A stretch of DNA of 64,000 nucleotides, from assembly GCA_045536305.1 (NCBI GenBank), contig JAZSNH010000089.1, positions 1 to 64,000 on the forward strand. The letters run 5' to 3'. The notes below the pieces were generated by a model, which did no database searches, had not been told where the DNA came from, and was given only the letters and a program-made list of their open reading frames with translations. Position numbers and translations under genes: made by a program. Each line of letters opens with the position of its first letter. Within the stretch, counting starts at the first letter, position 1. Shown one piece after another: positions 32,301-39,670 of this stretch. The stretch is from JAISGQ01 sp045536305 (lineage in GTDB: Bacteria; Bacillota; Clostridia; Oscillospirales; Acutalibacteraceae).

Positions 32301-33225
32301 GGAATCATATAAAAACATAATAAGCGTCGGTGTAACATGGGACAGCCATATATCGGATGTTCAGTCACTTATTGATCATGCGGACGAACTGATGAAATCT
32401 GCGAAGCAGGAATATTACCGCCTTAGCAATACGGTTCCAAACGGAACAGATTTTAAAACCTACATGTGGGTTACGGAAGCTATTAAGGAAGGAAAGTTTT
32501 TTGTTTTCCTTCAGCCAAAAGCAGAGCTTTCTACAGGCAAAATAACCAGCTGCGAAGCTTTGGTACGTTATTGCGATTCTGAAAACGGCGTTGTCAATCC
32601 TGCAAAATTTATAGCGCTTCTTGAACGTGAAAACGTAATAAAACAGCTTGATCTATATGTTTTGACGAAAGCCCTTGATATTATTGAAAGCTGGATAAAT
32701 ACGGGAAATGAACCGATTCCTGTGTCGGTTAATTTTTCGAGGAGAACAATACTTGCCCCCAACGCATTGAAGGATGTTCTTGAGGTTATTAAGGGCCGTG
32801 AGCATCTGCAGAAATATATATGTGTTGAAATAACCGAGACTATTGGTTCCATGGAACGCTCCACAATTACCCGTGTGTGTGAAATGTTCCAGAAAGCAGG
32901 ATTTAAGCTCGCGCTCGATGATTTTGGAAGTGAGTATTCAAATCTTTATATTGTTTCCGCTTTGCGCTTTGATGAAATTAAGATCGACAAAAGCGTTATA
33001 GATGATATTGTTACAAATGATCTTGCAAGGCTTACGGTTGAAAACACAAAACGTATATGTGAACGAACAGGGGCAATACTTGTTGCGGAAGGTGTTGAAA
33101 CCGAAGAGCAGATGAATATACTTAAAAGCATCGGCTGTCACATGGTTCAGGGTTATCACATAAATAAACCGCTGCCGCTTAAAGAATTTTCAGAAAAATA
33201 TGTTCAAAAGAATCCGACGCATTGA
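29323..33225 (+). CDS. Multi-domain cyclic-di-GMP protein (GGDEF-PAS-GGDEF-GGDEF-EAL)
   Basis: This 1300-residue protein has no membrane helix. GGDEF domain 1 (about 15-170) has the motif GGDKF at 93-97 (Glu to Lys). PAS-type sensor domains cover about 190-700 ('SPSFYKMTHRTTEEIGENGE', 'AIVENSPAGIGVFEIY', 'VDLTKTVLWEVDLKKKV'). A second, strongly decayed GGDEF-like domain spans about 715-850 ('IESNRVMIFRVG'). GGDEF 3 (about 885-1035) has SGDEF at 965-969, a form often active. An EAL domain (about 1050-1295) has EAL at 1078-1080, 'EITET' and 'LDDFGSEYSNL' (Asp1199-Asp1200), all catalytic residues present. It is probably a PAS-controlled phosphodiesterase, perhaps with cyclase activity. Monocistronic. 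Confidence 0.92.
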   Translation: MSDEHSNGPLRANFNEFDTLTGLYSHNETFKKITKYLKEQGENSTHALIAVDIKDLDSINNILGHDKGDEAIAAAAGMFKKIMPSDAILGRTGGDKFLAFIKNCLNKEEAEKYASIIAEEIKFDLHDDNNSVEISVTVGVSLYGIDDTDIKSLYNKADAALYYAKKYTDCKYYLYDNSTISEYIRAEEKQNLNQLRTLLEYMDGGVILVDVGEDINIYYASPSFYKMTHRTTEEIGENGERLLSVVVPEDRKKLTEMASCVAETGETLENVYRVFETDGTIGWRQICAASLPGINKFGHKSVICVITDVSELKETNAALEAIVENSPAGIGVFEIYNDTIKPIYYNPLLKKFVGSTDDSNLRNIIDQISDEYRSKVQEKALSCSYEGRICETEFKMFDVCGEEKYLSARGVNIFERNEKVYTLVIFSDITKEYALKKQIRFEEERYRTAVDLTKTVLWEVDLKKKVTYHYTDRPTRNGATANVYENSPESIIESGIIHQDFVDEYRRMYEMLFSGNDSGEYFYKRLDENNEFIWIKAKFRILKDENGENYYSVGIAEKVLNIDAQMRRFEQEQYFCDQVSNSVIGSIKINLSKNNIERHFISSTTRKLLSNIHTYDDLLIRSVSLISIAEDRENLTQKMSRDNLFKVFRNGQDWMNVEFRRRDGSEKIRWTSIAMSLLRHPVTGDLYGFAYVRDVDKRRRWEFSLPSKVERDAISMLYSRSTAVDMINTMLPTVKDKSSYCAMCMIEIDGLDAILADKGEYMVHNILFTMGRVLRIIVDGAAIVGQIESNRVMIFRVGIGSPEEQFLRAEYSADRLATMIRITFPDENINIYSSAVLAKASNANLHDLYEKAYQSCGEAVMRKSKVVRTMICNDDESTDKSEFIPSDGHIQRDHQTGLLTRQDYYDSFRKLRPETLSSLGVFIADINGLGTINHRYGMEYGDRIIKCVADNLLTEFSDDEVFRVSGDEFHVLSKNTTQDSFLERCDAVVELISESYKNIISVGVTWDSHISDVQSLIDHADELMKSAKQEYYRLSNTVPNGTDFKTYMWVTEAIKEGKFFVFLQPKAELSTGKITSCEALVRYCDSENGVVNPAKFIALLERENVIKQLDLYVLTKALDIIESWINTGNEPIPVSVNFSRRTILAPNALKDVLEVIKGREHLQKYICVEITETIGSMERSTITRVCEMFQKAGFKLALDDFGSEYSNLYIVSALRFDEIKIDKSVIDDIVTNDLARLTVENTKRICERTGAILVAEGVETEEQMNILKSIGCHMVQGYHINKPLPLKEFSEKYVQKNPTH

Positions 33226-33244
33226 TGCGTCGGATTCTTTTTTG
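33210..33244 (+). terminator. Terminator overlapping the end of the GGDEF/EAL gene
   Basis: GAATCCGACGCA (33210-33221) pairs perfectly with TGCGTCGGATTC (33226-33237) around TTGA, followed by seven T. The stop codon TGA lies in the loop, so the last five codons form the 5' arm. Confidence 0.9.
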
Positions 33245-33293
33245 ATAAAACTCTATATTTTGACACATTGTAAATAAATTATCGAATATGTTG

Positions 33294-33322
33294 TTGATTT
33301 ATCGATCTAAAAGAAGTACAAT
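33294..33322 (+). promoter_or_regulatory. Promoter of the rpe-rnf operon
   Basis: TTGATT (33294-33299), 17 bases, TACAAT (33317-33322), 61 bases before rpe. It is the only good match in this 158-base gap. Confidence 0.5.
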
Positions 33323-33383
33323 AAGCAGTGGTTGAATGGATATTTATCTGATTACTTTTACGTGTTTATTAGGGAGGTAAAAA

Positions 33384-34061
33384 ATGGCTATTATTGCTCC
33401 ATCAATTCTTTCAGCAGACTTTACAAAGCTTGGAGAAGAAATGACAGAACTTCAAAATTGTGGTGTCAAGGTAGTTCATATTGATATTATGGATGGCTGC
33501 TTTGTACCCAATCTTACATTTGGATATACAATGGTGCAGGCATTAAAAGCATATAAAGGTAATATGAAATTCGATGTTCATCTTATGATGGAGCATCCGT
33601 ATGATTATATCGATAAGTTTATAGATGCAGGAGCAGATATGCTTACGATCCACCTCGAATGCTCTGATGACATTGGTCTGTGCCTTGATAAAATCAGAGA
33701 CAGAGGTATTACTGCAGGCATTTCTATAAAGCCCAAAACAGATCCGAATAATATTATTCCTTATGTCGGTAAATTTTCGCAGTGCCTTATAATGACCGTT
33801 GAACCCGGATTCGGCGGACAGAAAATTATTATAGAATGCCTTGATAAGATCGGAAAAGTCAAAAAGCTTTGTGAAGGATTAGATGTTTGCATGGCTGTTG
33901 ACGGAGGTATAAATGCAGAAAACGCTTCCTACGCCGCACAATGCGGTGCAGATCTTATTGTTGCCGGCAATGCCGTTTTTGCGGCAGAGGACAGAAGATT
34001 AGCCTTTGCGACCTTGACTGATATTGTTTCATCGGTGAATAAAGGAGAGAGCGAGCAGTGA
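33384..34061 (+). CDS. rpe: Ribulose-phosphate 3-epimerase
   Basis: This 225-residue TIM-barrel enzyme of the pentose phosphate pathway interconverts ribulose 5-phosphate and xylulose 5-phosphate. Motifs are 'IAPSILSADFTKLGEE', 'VVHIDIMDGCFVPNLTFG' (metal His and catalytic Asp in HxDxMDG), 'FDVHLMMEHP', 'IMTVEPGFGGQKII' and 'VDGGINAENA'. Length is normal and the metal and phosphate sites are complete. The stop overlaps the GTG start of the rnfC-like gene by four bases (GTGA), so it leads the Rnf-like operon. The functional link is unclear; it may be operon hitch-hiking. Confidence 0.96.
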   Translation: MAIIAPSILSADFTKLGEEMTELQNCGVKVVHIDIMDGCFVPNLTFGYTMVQALKAYKGNMKFDVHLMMEHPYDYIDKFIDAGADMLTIHLECSDDIGLCLDKIRDRGITAGISIKPKTDPNNIIPYVGKFSQCLIMTVEPGFGGQKIIIECLDKIGKVKKLCEGLDVCMAVDGGINAENASYAAQCGADLIVAGNAVFAAEDRRLAFATLTDIVSSVNKGESEQ

Positions 34062-35320
34062 AACCGATCAGAGCAAACGGTGTCATGCTAAAACAAAATA
34101 AAGAGCCTGCGCTTTCGAATAAGATGCTCAGAATACCGGTTCCGGATGAACTGATAGTTCCTCTTTTTAATTTTGACAGAGGTGCAATGCTTCCTATTCC
34201 GAGAGCGGGAGAGATTGTCGCGAGATATTCCATGCTGGCTCATTCAAAAAACGGCACATGCTGGACGATCACTCCGTATTCGGGAAAGCTGTCGTATATT
34301 GAGCGCTTTTCGCATCCGCTCATGGGAAAGGTGATGTGCGCTCATGTTTTGACGGGCAATATTGCTCATGAGGTTCAGCTTATTCCTCATAACCCGTCGA
34401 CTATGACACCTGAAGGGATTTTAAGATGTATTTCGCAGGCGAGCATTATTGATGAGGTTGACGGTACGCCTGTTCACAGAAAGCTTGGAAGAGCAATGAA
34501 AAACGGCACCATGCTTGTGGTTGCCGATTGTATTGATGATGCTCCGTATGTAAGCAGCTCGCTGAGTGTTATTATGCAGTATGGCGATGAATGTGCAGAC
34601 GGTGTTTCCATGATTATGAAGCTGCTTGGCGGAGCGAAGGCAAAGTTGGTTGTGTTTAACCCGGGCGGAATAAACTTAGAAAGTTTACTCGATAGAGTGG
34701 GTTTTATTGATACTGTTGAATTGACCGGCGGATATCCTGCATGGTTTACATTTGAAAAAGAATTTTGCAATGAGCCTTACGTCAGAATAGGTGTACAGGC
34801 TTTACGTGCAATTTCAAAAGCTGTCAGGAACGGCATACCTCAGACAGAGTTTGTGATTACTGTTGCGGGCGATTGCATAGCGGCACCGGTAAATGCAATT
34901 GTTACAACGGGAACGACAATTTCTGATGTATTTAAAGAGGTTGGTTTGTCTTCGGATCCTGAAGTGGTTATTATGGGAGATCCGATGACAGGTGTTACAG
35001 TTACCGATTTAGGTACTCCGTTGTTTCCGGGTGTCCGATCTATTATTGCGCTTAAAGATCAGCCCGATAAACCCTCAAATACATGTATAGGGTGCGGAAG
35101 ATGTGTGGCTGTTTGTCCGAGAAGACTGTTTCCGTCAGAGGCTGTTAAGATGGCAGAGCAAAAGAAGCTTCTTCTGGCGGCCGAATACGGAGCCAGAAGC
35201 TGTATAGGCTGCGGTGCATGCAGTGCAGTGTGCCCGAGTGGGATTGAAATTTCCGAATTGATGAAAAAACTCAGACAATATGCAGAGAAAGCAGACGGAG
35301 AGGTGAACGGTGATGGCTGA
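34058..35320 (+). CDS. rnfC: Divergent RnfC-like protein keeping only the ferredoxin motifs
   Basis: The GTG start at 34058 overlaps the rpe stop. The 420-residue protein aligns by eye with RnfC throughout: an N-terminal barrel-sandwich region ('PRAGEIVARYSMLA', 'SGKLSYIERFSHPLMGKV'), a Rossmann/SLBB part ('ALRAISKAVRNGIPQTEFVI') and two 4Fe-4S motifs, CIGCGRCVAVCP (about 342-353) and CIGCGACSAVCP (about 380-391). The Gly-rich NADH/FMN loop of canonical RnfC (GMGGAGFP type) is absent: the equivalent segment reads ASIIDEVDGTPVHRKL. So flavin and NADH binding are probably lost. It is shorter than most RnfC proteins at the C-terminus. Confidence 0.85.
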   Translation: MKPIRANGVMLKQNKEPALSNKMLRIPVPDELIVPLFNFDRGAMLPIPRAGEIVARYSMLAHSKNGTCWTITPYSGKLSYIERFSHPLMGKVMCAHVLTGNIAHEVQLIPHNPSTMTPEGILRCISQASIIDEVDGTPVHRKLGRAMKNGTMLVVADCIDDAPYVSSSLSVIMQYGDECADGVSMIMKLLGGAKAKLVVFNPGGINLESLLDRVGFIDTVELTGGYPAWFTFEKEFCNEPYVRIGVQALRAISKAVRNGIPQTEFVITVAGDCIAAPVNAIVTTGTTISDVFKEVGLSSDPEVVIMGDPMTGVTVTDLGTPLFPGVRSIIALKDQPDKPSNTCIGCGRCVAVCPRRLFPSEAVKMAEQKKLLLAAEYGARSCIGCGACSAVCPSGIEISELMKKLRQYAEKADGEVNGDG

Positions 35321-36365
35321 TAAAACAACTTATGCACCGCACATCAGAAACGCTGTGACTGTTGATAAAATGATGCTCGAATTGCTTGCGGCAGCAAGCG
35401 TTCTGCTTATTCCTGCCTTGTTTTTGTATGGATTAAGGCCATTGACATTGGTTTTTATGGCTGTAGCAGGTTCGGTGTTGCCCGAAGCGTTGCTTTGTTT
35501 AATTAAAAGAGAAAAACAAACCTTGTCTGATTTCTCTGCGATTTATTATGGTGTTGTTATAACGCTGCTCATGCCTCCGGGGGTACCGATATGGCTGCCT
35601 TTCGTGGCGAGTGCATTTGGCTCGGCGATAGCAAAGCTGCCGTTCGGAAGACTGGGAAGAAGTGTCTTTTCGCCTGCTGCTGCAGGTTTTGTGTTTGTAT
35701 CCCTTGCATGGGGAGAGCATTTTGTCAATTATCCTGCACTGAACGAAAAAATTCCTTTTTTAGCAAATTGGGAATTGTCTGAGAGTGCTGTGTTTTTTGA
35801 ACATCAGACTCCGATACAGCTTTTGAATGCTGCACAAATTCCGTTCCCAAACAACAGCGAGGCACTTGAAAGTATTTTTGGATTTAATACAATCGGACCG
35901 ATCGGTGCCGCAGCACCGATCGTGGTGATTGTTGTTATCTCTTTCTTGATTTTCAGAAATCTGTCTGCGTGGCAAGCGACGGTGTCCTTTTGTGTGACTG
36001 TATTCTTGATTGCGATTATTTTCAGATACGAAGGAGTATCTGTTTTGATGTCGCCCATTTATGAATTGTTCTGCAATTGGATGTTTATAACTGCTGTATT
36101 TTTGGCAGGCGATATAATAACAGCACCGCGTTTCGCTTCTGCAAGGGTTATATACGGTGTTTGCTGCGGAGTGCTGGCTGTTCTTTTACGCAGAATTTCT
36201 GTGTGTCAGGGAGGAGAGATAGCTGCTGTTTTAATAATGAATGCCGTTTCTCCGTCCATAGATCGACTTGCATGGAATGCCAGACAAAAAGGAATAAGTA
36301 TTACTGCTTTCAGATTGAAGATTAAACATGGCTTTGAAAAACGAATGAAGCAATTTGAGGATTGA
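35313..36365 (+). CDS. rnfD: Divergent RnfD-like membrane subunit
   Basis: ATG 35313 is preferred because AGAGGTGAAC lies before it; a GTG at 35310 is in frame. The gene overlaps rnfC by 8 bases. This 350-residue protein has about nine membrane helices in RnfD/NqrB order: 'YGVVITLLMPPGVPIWLPFV' (conserved in the family), 'GRLGRSVFSPAAAGFVFVSL' and 'CNWMFITAVFLAGDIITAP'. In canonical RnfD, FMN is attached to Thr in an SGAT motif; the matching place here reads EHQTPIQLL, keeping a Thr but not the motif. The 'GETSALA' block is replaced by GPIGAAAPIV. Flavinylation is doubtful. Confidence 0.85.
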   Translation: MADKTTYAPHIRNAVTVDKMMLELLAAASVLLIPALFLYGLRPLTLVFMAVAGSVLPEALLCLIKREKQTLSDFSAIYYGVVITLLMPPGVPIWLPFVASAFGSAIAKLPFGRLGRSVFSPAAAGFVFVSLAWGEHFVNYPALNEKIPFLANWELSESAVFFEHQTPIQLLNAAQIPFPNNSEALESIFGFNTIGPIGAAAPIVVIVVISFLIFRNLSAWQATVSFCVTVFLIAIIFRYEGVSVLMSPIYELFCNWMFITAVFLAGDIITAPRFASARVIYGVCCGVLAVLLRRISVCQGGEIAAVLIMNAVSPSIDRLAWNARQKGISITAFRLKIKHGFEKRMKQFED

Positions 36366-36380
36366 AAAGGAGGATGAGAG

Positions 36381-37010
36381 ATGAAGTATAATAAGTCATC
36401 GCGTGTGATTTCGATTCATACCGAAAATGTCAGAAATTCTCTTTTTTCAAGTCCTACTCTTATTCGTGCATCGGGTGTTGCAGTCATTGCAGGTGCCGCT
36501 ATAAGCGGTGCAAATGCTTTGATATTAACATTTATTGTATTGAGCTTACTCCTTGCCATAGGTCTTACAACGATTCTTGACGGTGACAGACTTGAATATC
36601 CTGTCAAGCCGATTGTGTATACGGCAGTGAGTGTGTTTACATTGTTTTCACTGTTGATTATTATTAAACAGATATTTCCCGAACAGCTGAATAATATAGG
36701 TGTATACGCACCTCTTATGGCATTTAACTCATTGGTTTTGTGCAGAAGTGAGGAGGATGCCCCGATGCTTCTAAGCACGGAAACAGTGTCTGATGCACTG
36801 GCATTGACGGCAGTCTTTGCCTTAATCGCATTTCCTGTTTCGATTGTAAGAGAAATAATAGGAAGCGGGAGTTTGTTCGGATTAAAGCTGGGATTTGAAG
36901 GCAACAAAGCGTTTTTGCTTCCTTTTTCGGGTTTTATCCTTTCCGGATTTCTTGTTGCCCTTATCAGAAAAATTACAGCTCTTAATAACAGAGAGGAGGG
37001 TGCTACGTGA
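36381..37010 (+). CDS. rnfE: Divergent RnfE-like membrane subunit without cluster cysteines
   Basis: This 209-residue protein with about six membrane helices starts at ATG 36381 after AAAGGAGG. It shares the RnfE/NqrD plan: 'IGVYAPLMAFNSLVLCRSEE' corresponds to the family's 'LGIYIPLI.VNC.ILGRAE', and 'VSIVREIIGSGSLFG' matches 'GS.REILGSG.IFG'. Both cysteines that hold the membrane [2Fe-2S] cluster in RnfA/E are missing: the N-terminal LGLCP is replaced by SPTLIRASG, and NC by NS (a Cys occurs three residues later). The gene overlaps the next by four bases. Confidence 0.85.
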   Translation: MKYNKSSRVISIHTENVRNSLFSSPTLIRASGVAVIAGAAISGANALILTFIVLSLLLAIGLTTILDGDRLEYPVKPIVYTAVSVFTLFSLLIIIKQIFPEQLNNIGVYAPLMAFNSLVLCRSEEDAPMLLSTETVSDALALTAVFALIAFPVSIVREIIGSGSLFGLKLGFEGNKAFLLPFSGFILSGFLVALIRKITALNNREEGAT

Positions 37011-37654
37011 CACTAGGAATCTTTCTCTCATATTCTCTTGTAGCTGTTTTTGCCTTAAATCCGCTATTTGCGGCAATAACAGGTGTGGACAGTTTTCTTG
37101 ATGCATTGAAAAAACCGAAGCGACTTCTTGTTCTTTGTGTTGCGGTGTCTGTTTTTTCTCTGTTGGCATCAATGATAATGTATCCGATTGATATAAATCT
37201 AAAAAATGAAGAACCTGCAATGAGCGTCCGTGGACTGATTTTTTCCTGTATTATGCTTGCACTGTTTTATTTATCAACTAAAATAGTCAGGGCGGTTTCA
37301 ACAGGATTTTATGAAAAATATAAGGATCTTCTGGCGCCAGCCGCTCTTAACGGAACTGCTATCGGCACTGCAATGATTATAGCTTATGACAGCTTTCTGG
37401 GGCTTGAAAAGGTCAACTTCCTTGTTTTTGATAACTTTTCTTCGTTTTCAATAGTTGTGGCTATCGGGATCGGAACAGGAATTGCATTTTCTGTTGCGGC
37501 ACTGCTCGTTACGGAAGGATTGAGAATTGCAAATAATCCCGACCTTTCGTCAAACATGAAAGGTGCACCGATATTGCTGATCTACATTGGAATACTTTCG
37601 ATGGCGTTTTATTTTGTTTTTGGAAATATTACGCTGTTTGGAACAGGTGCATAA
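37007..37654 (+). CDS. rnfA: Divergent RnfA-like membrane subunit without cluster cysteines
   Basis: This 215-residue protein has six membrane helices and starts with GTG 37007 overlapping rnfE. Family plan: an N-terminal 'VAVFALNPLFAAITGVDSFL' replaces the canonical 'NNFVLSRFLGICPFLGVS', losing the Cys. 'LAPAALNGTAIGTAMIIAYD' replaces 'LPLITTNCAVLGVAL', losing the second Cys. C-terminal 'GAPILLIYIGILSMAFY' matches 'GTPIALI.AGLMSLAF'. It pairs with RnfE as inverted halves of the membrane core. This is the last gene of the operon; rnfB and rnfG are absent before the terminator at 37661. Confidence 0.83.
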   Translation: MTLGIFLSYSLVAVFALNPLFAAITGVDSFLDALKKPKRLLVLCVAVSVFSLLASMIMYPIDINLKNEEPAMSVRGLIFSCIMLALFYLSTKIVRAVSTGFYEKYKDLLAPAALNGTAIGTAMIIAYDSFLGLEKVNFLVFDNFSSFSIVVAIGIGTGIAFSVAALLVTEGLRIANNPDLSSNMKGAPILLIYIGILSMAFYFVFGNITLFGTGA

Positions 37655-37660
37655 CTAAAA

Positions 37661-37697
37661 AATAAAGCCGCTGTATTTTCAGTGGCTTTATTTTTTA
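37661..37697 (+). terminator. Terminator of the rpe-rnf operon
   Basis: AATAAAGCCGCTG pairs with CAGTGGCTTTATT (one G-T), loop TATTTT, then a run of six T. It ends the operon directly after rnfA, showing that no further rnf genes are co-transcribed. Confidence 0.92.
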
Positions 37698-37715
37698 ATT
37701 TATATCTTAAACATG

Positions 37716-37744
37716 TTGCTTAACTACACAAAATATGCTATGAT
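37716..37744 (+). promoter_or_regulatory. Promoter of the miaB operon
   Basis: TTGCTT (37716-37721), 17 bases, TATGAT (37739-37744). It lies 77 bases before the preferred miaB start. Confidence 0.5.
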
Positions 37745-37821
37745 AAATAAAATAAATAACTAAATGTATACTTTTGACTTGGTTTACATAAAACATCTTG
37801 CGTCAATTGGAAGTGAAAATA

Positions 37822-39207
37822 TTGCATTCATACGCAGAAACAGAAAAATTTTGCATGATGACAGCCTCTGTATTAGAGGCAAAATATGAAGGGAAAGAGC
37901 CACTTGCTTTTGTTCATACCTACGGCTGTCAGGGCAATGTTGCAGACTCAGAACAGATTAAGGGACTTCTTGTTAAAATGGGATACAGTATCACCGAGTC
38001 GGCAGACGAGGCGGACTTTATACTTTACAATACATGTGCTGTTCGAGAGCATGCAGAAGACAGAGTGTTTGGAAATGTAGGTGCGCTTAAGCATCTTAAG
38101 CGACGCAGACCCGGAATAATTATTGCCTTATGCGGATGCATGGTTCAGCAGCAGCATATAGCAGATAAATTCAAAGAGCATTATCCGTATGTGAATCTTA
38201 TTTTTGGAACACATCTTATTCCTCGTTTTCCTGAACTTCTGTACAGAGTATTAACCGGCGAAAAAAGAGTTTTTGAACTTGACCAGACAGATAATTCTGT
38301 TGTTGAGGGGTTACCTGTCGTAAGAGACAGCAAAATTAAAGGCTGGCTTCCTATTATGTACGGCTGCGATAATTTCTGTTCTTACTGTATTGTTCCTCAT
38401 GTAAGAGGAAGGGAAAGAAGCAGAAAATCAGATGCTATTATTGCTCAGGCCAAGGAAATGGTTTCCGCAGGATATAAGGATATCACTCTATTAGGGCAAA
38501 ATGTAAACAGCTATGGAAAAAAAGATGATTGCGAAATTGATTTTACGAAGCTTATCACAGAGCTTGATAAGATAGACGGTGAATTTTGGCTCAGATTTAT
38601 GACCAGTCATCCTAAGGATTGTACAAAAGAGCTTATAGATGCAATGGCAAGTTCAAAGCATTTGGCACATCATATTCATCTGCCTTTTCAGAGCGGTTCA
38701 AACAGGATCCTTAAGGAAATGAACCGAAAATATACGATAGAGCATTATAAAGAGCTTGTTGCGATGGCAAGAGAGGCAATGCCTGATGTTTCGCTGACGA
38801 GTGATGTCATAGTCGGTTTTCCGGGTGAAACAAGGGGGGAATTTGAGGAAACGCTGAAGGCGATAGAAGAAATCGGCTTTACTTCCTTGTTTACCTTTAT
38901 CTATTCCCCGAGAGAAGGTACTCCTGCCGCAAAATTACACGATCCCGTACCTTATGAAGAAAAATCGAAATGGCTCAGAGAGCTAATTTCATTGCAGGAA
39001 AGCATTGCGGCAAAAAAAAGTGCTTCCATGGTGGGCTCAAAACAAAGAGTTCTGGTTGAGGGAGAGGCGAAAAACGGCCTTTTATCCTGCAGGACATCAA
39101 CAAATATAATTATTGAAGCGGAGGGCAGCACAGAGCTGATCGGAAAATTTGTCTGCGCGGAAGTTACTACCGCGCTCAATTGGATACTCAGAGGAAAAAT
39201 TATATAA
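37822..39207 (+). CDS. miaB: tRNA-2-methylthio-N6-dimethylallyladenosine synthase
   Basis: The start is uncertain: TTG 37822 follows GGAAGTG at good spacing and gives 461 residues; TTG 37798 lacks a site. The N-terminal UPF0004 domain has three cluster Cys in 'HTYGCQGNVADSE', 'NTCAVREHAED' and 'ALCGCMVQQ'. The radical SAM core has 'CDNFCSYCIVPHVRGRERSR' (CxxxCxxC), and a C-terminal TRAM domain follows ('VLVEGEAKNGLLSCRTSTN'). It adds the methylthio group to i6A37 of tRNA; the substrate i6A is made by MiaA encoded 5 genes downstream. It starts the conserved miaB-ymcA-mutS-mutL-miaA block. Confidence 0.95.
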   Translation: MHSYAETEKFCMMTASVLEAKYEGKEPLAFVHTYGCQGNVADSEQIKGLLVKMGYSITESADEADFILYNTCAVREHAEDRVFGNVGALKHLKRRRPGIIIALCGCMVQQQHIADKFKEHYPYVNLIFGTHLIPRFPELLYRVLTGEKRVFELDQTDNSVVEGLPVVRDSKIKGWLPIMYGCDNFCSYCIVPHVRGRERSRKSDAIIAQAKEMVSAGYKDITLLGQNVNSYGKKDDCEIDFTKLITELDKIDGEFWLRFMTSHPKDCTKELIDAMASSKHLAHHIHLPFQSGSNRILKEMNRKYTIEHYKELVAMAREAMPDVSLTSDVIVGFPGETRGEFEETLKAIEEIGFTSLFTFIYSPREGTPAAKLHDPVPYEEKSKWLRELISLQESIAAKKSASMVGSKQRVLVEGEAKNGLLSCRTSTNIIIEAEGSTELIGKFVCAEVTTALNWILRGKII

Positions 39208-39224
39208 AAAAGGAGAAATAAAAA

Positions 39225-39635
39225 ATGGACGTAATCACAATTGCAAGACAGCTTGGAAAGGCACTTCAGGAGGAAGAGGCATACAAGAGAATGGTCGCGG
39301 CAGCAGCTGCAAACGATGCAAATGCCGAGCTTCAGGAAGAGATTGAGAAATTTAATCTTATCAGATTTCAGCTCAACGAGGAGATTTCCAAGGAGGATGC
39401 AGACAAGGAAAAGGTTGACGGTCTTCAGAAAGAGCTTTCTGAGATTTTTGAAAAGGTCACAGCCGATCCCAATATGATCTTATTTAATGATGCAAGAACC
39501 GAGTTCGAAGTTATTCTTGACAAAATCAATCAGATCATCACAGCAGCAGCAAGCGGCGATGATCCTGAAACTTATGAGATTCATGATCATTCTTCCTGCG
39601 GCGGAGATTGTGCTTCCTGTGGAGGCTGCCACTAA
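39225..39635 (+). CDS. YlbF/YmcA-family protein with Cys-rich tail
   Basis: This 136-residue helical protein of the YlbF (Com_YlbF) family begins MDVITIARQLGKALQEEEAY and has 'FNLIRFQLNEEISKEDADKE' and 'ARTEFEVILDKINQIITAAA'. The C-terminus ends in HDHSSCGGDCASCGGCH with four Cys and three His. In B. subtilis YmcA and YlbF act with YaaT in an Fe-S cluster complex that assists RNase Y and development, and ymcA also follows miaB there. The shared gene order and the Cys tail fit a metal or Fe-S binding role. The site AAAAAGGAG is strong. Confidence 0.85.
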   Translation: MDVITIARQLGKALQEEEAYKRMVAAAAANDANAELQEEIEKFNLIRFQLNEEISKEDADKEKVDGLQKELSEIFEKVTADPNMILFNDARTEFEVILDKINQIITAAASGDDPETYEIHDHSSCGGDCASCGGCH

Positions 39636-39670
39636 TTCCTAAGAAACTTATATGAAGGAAGGCTCTGAAA

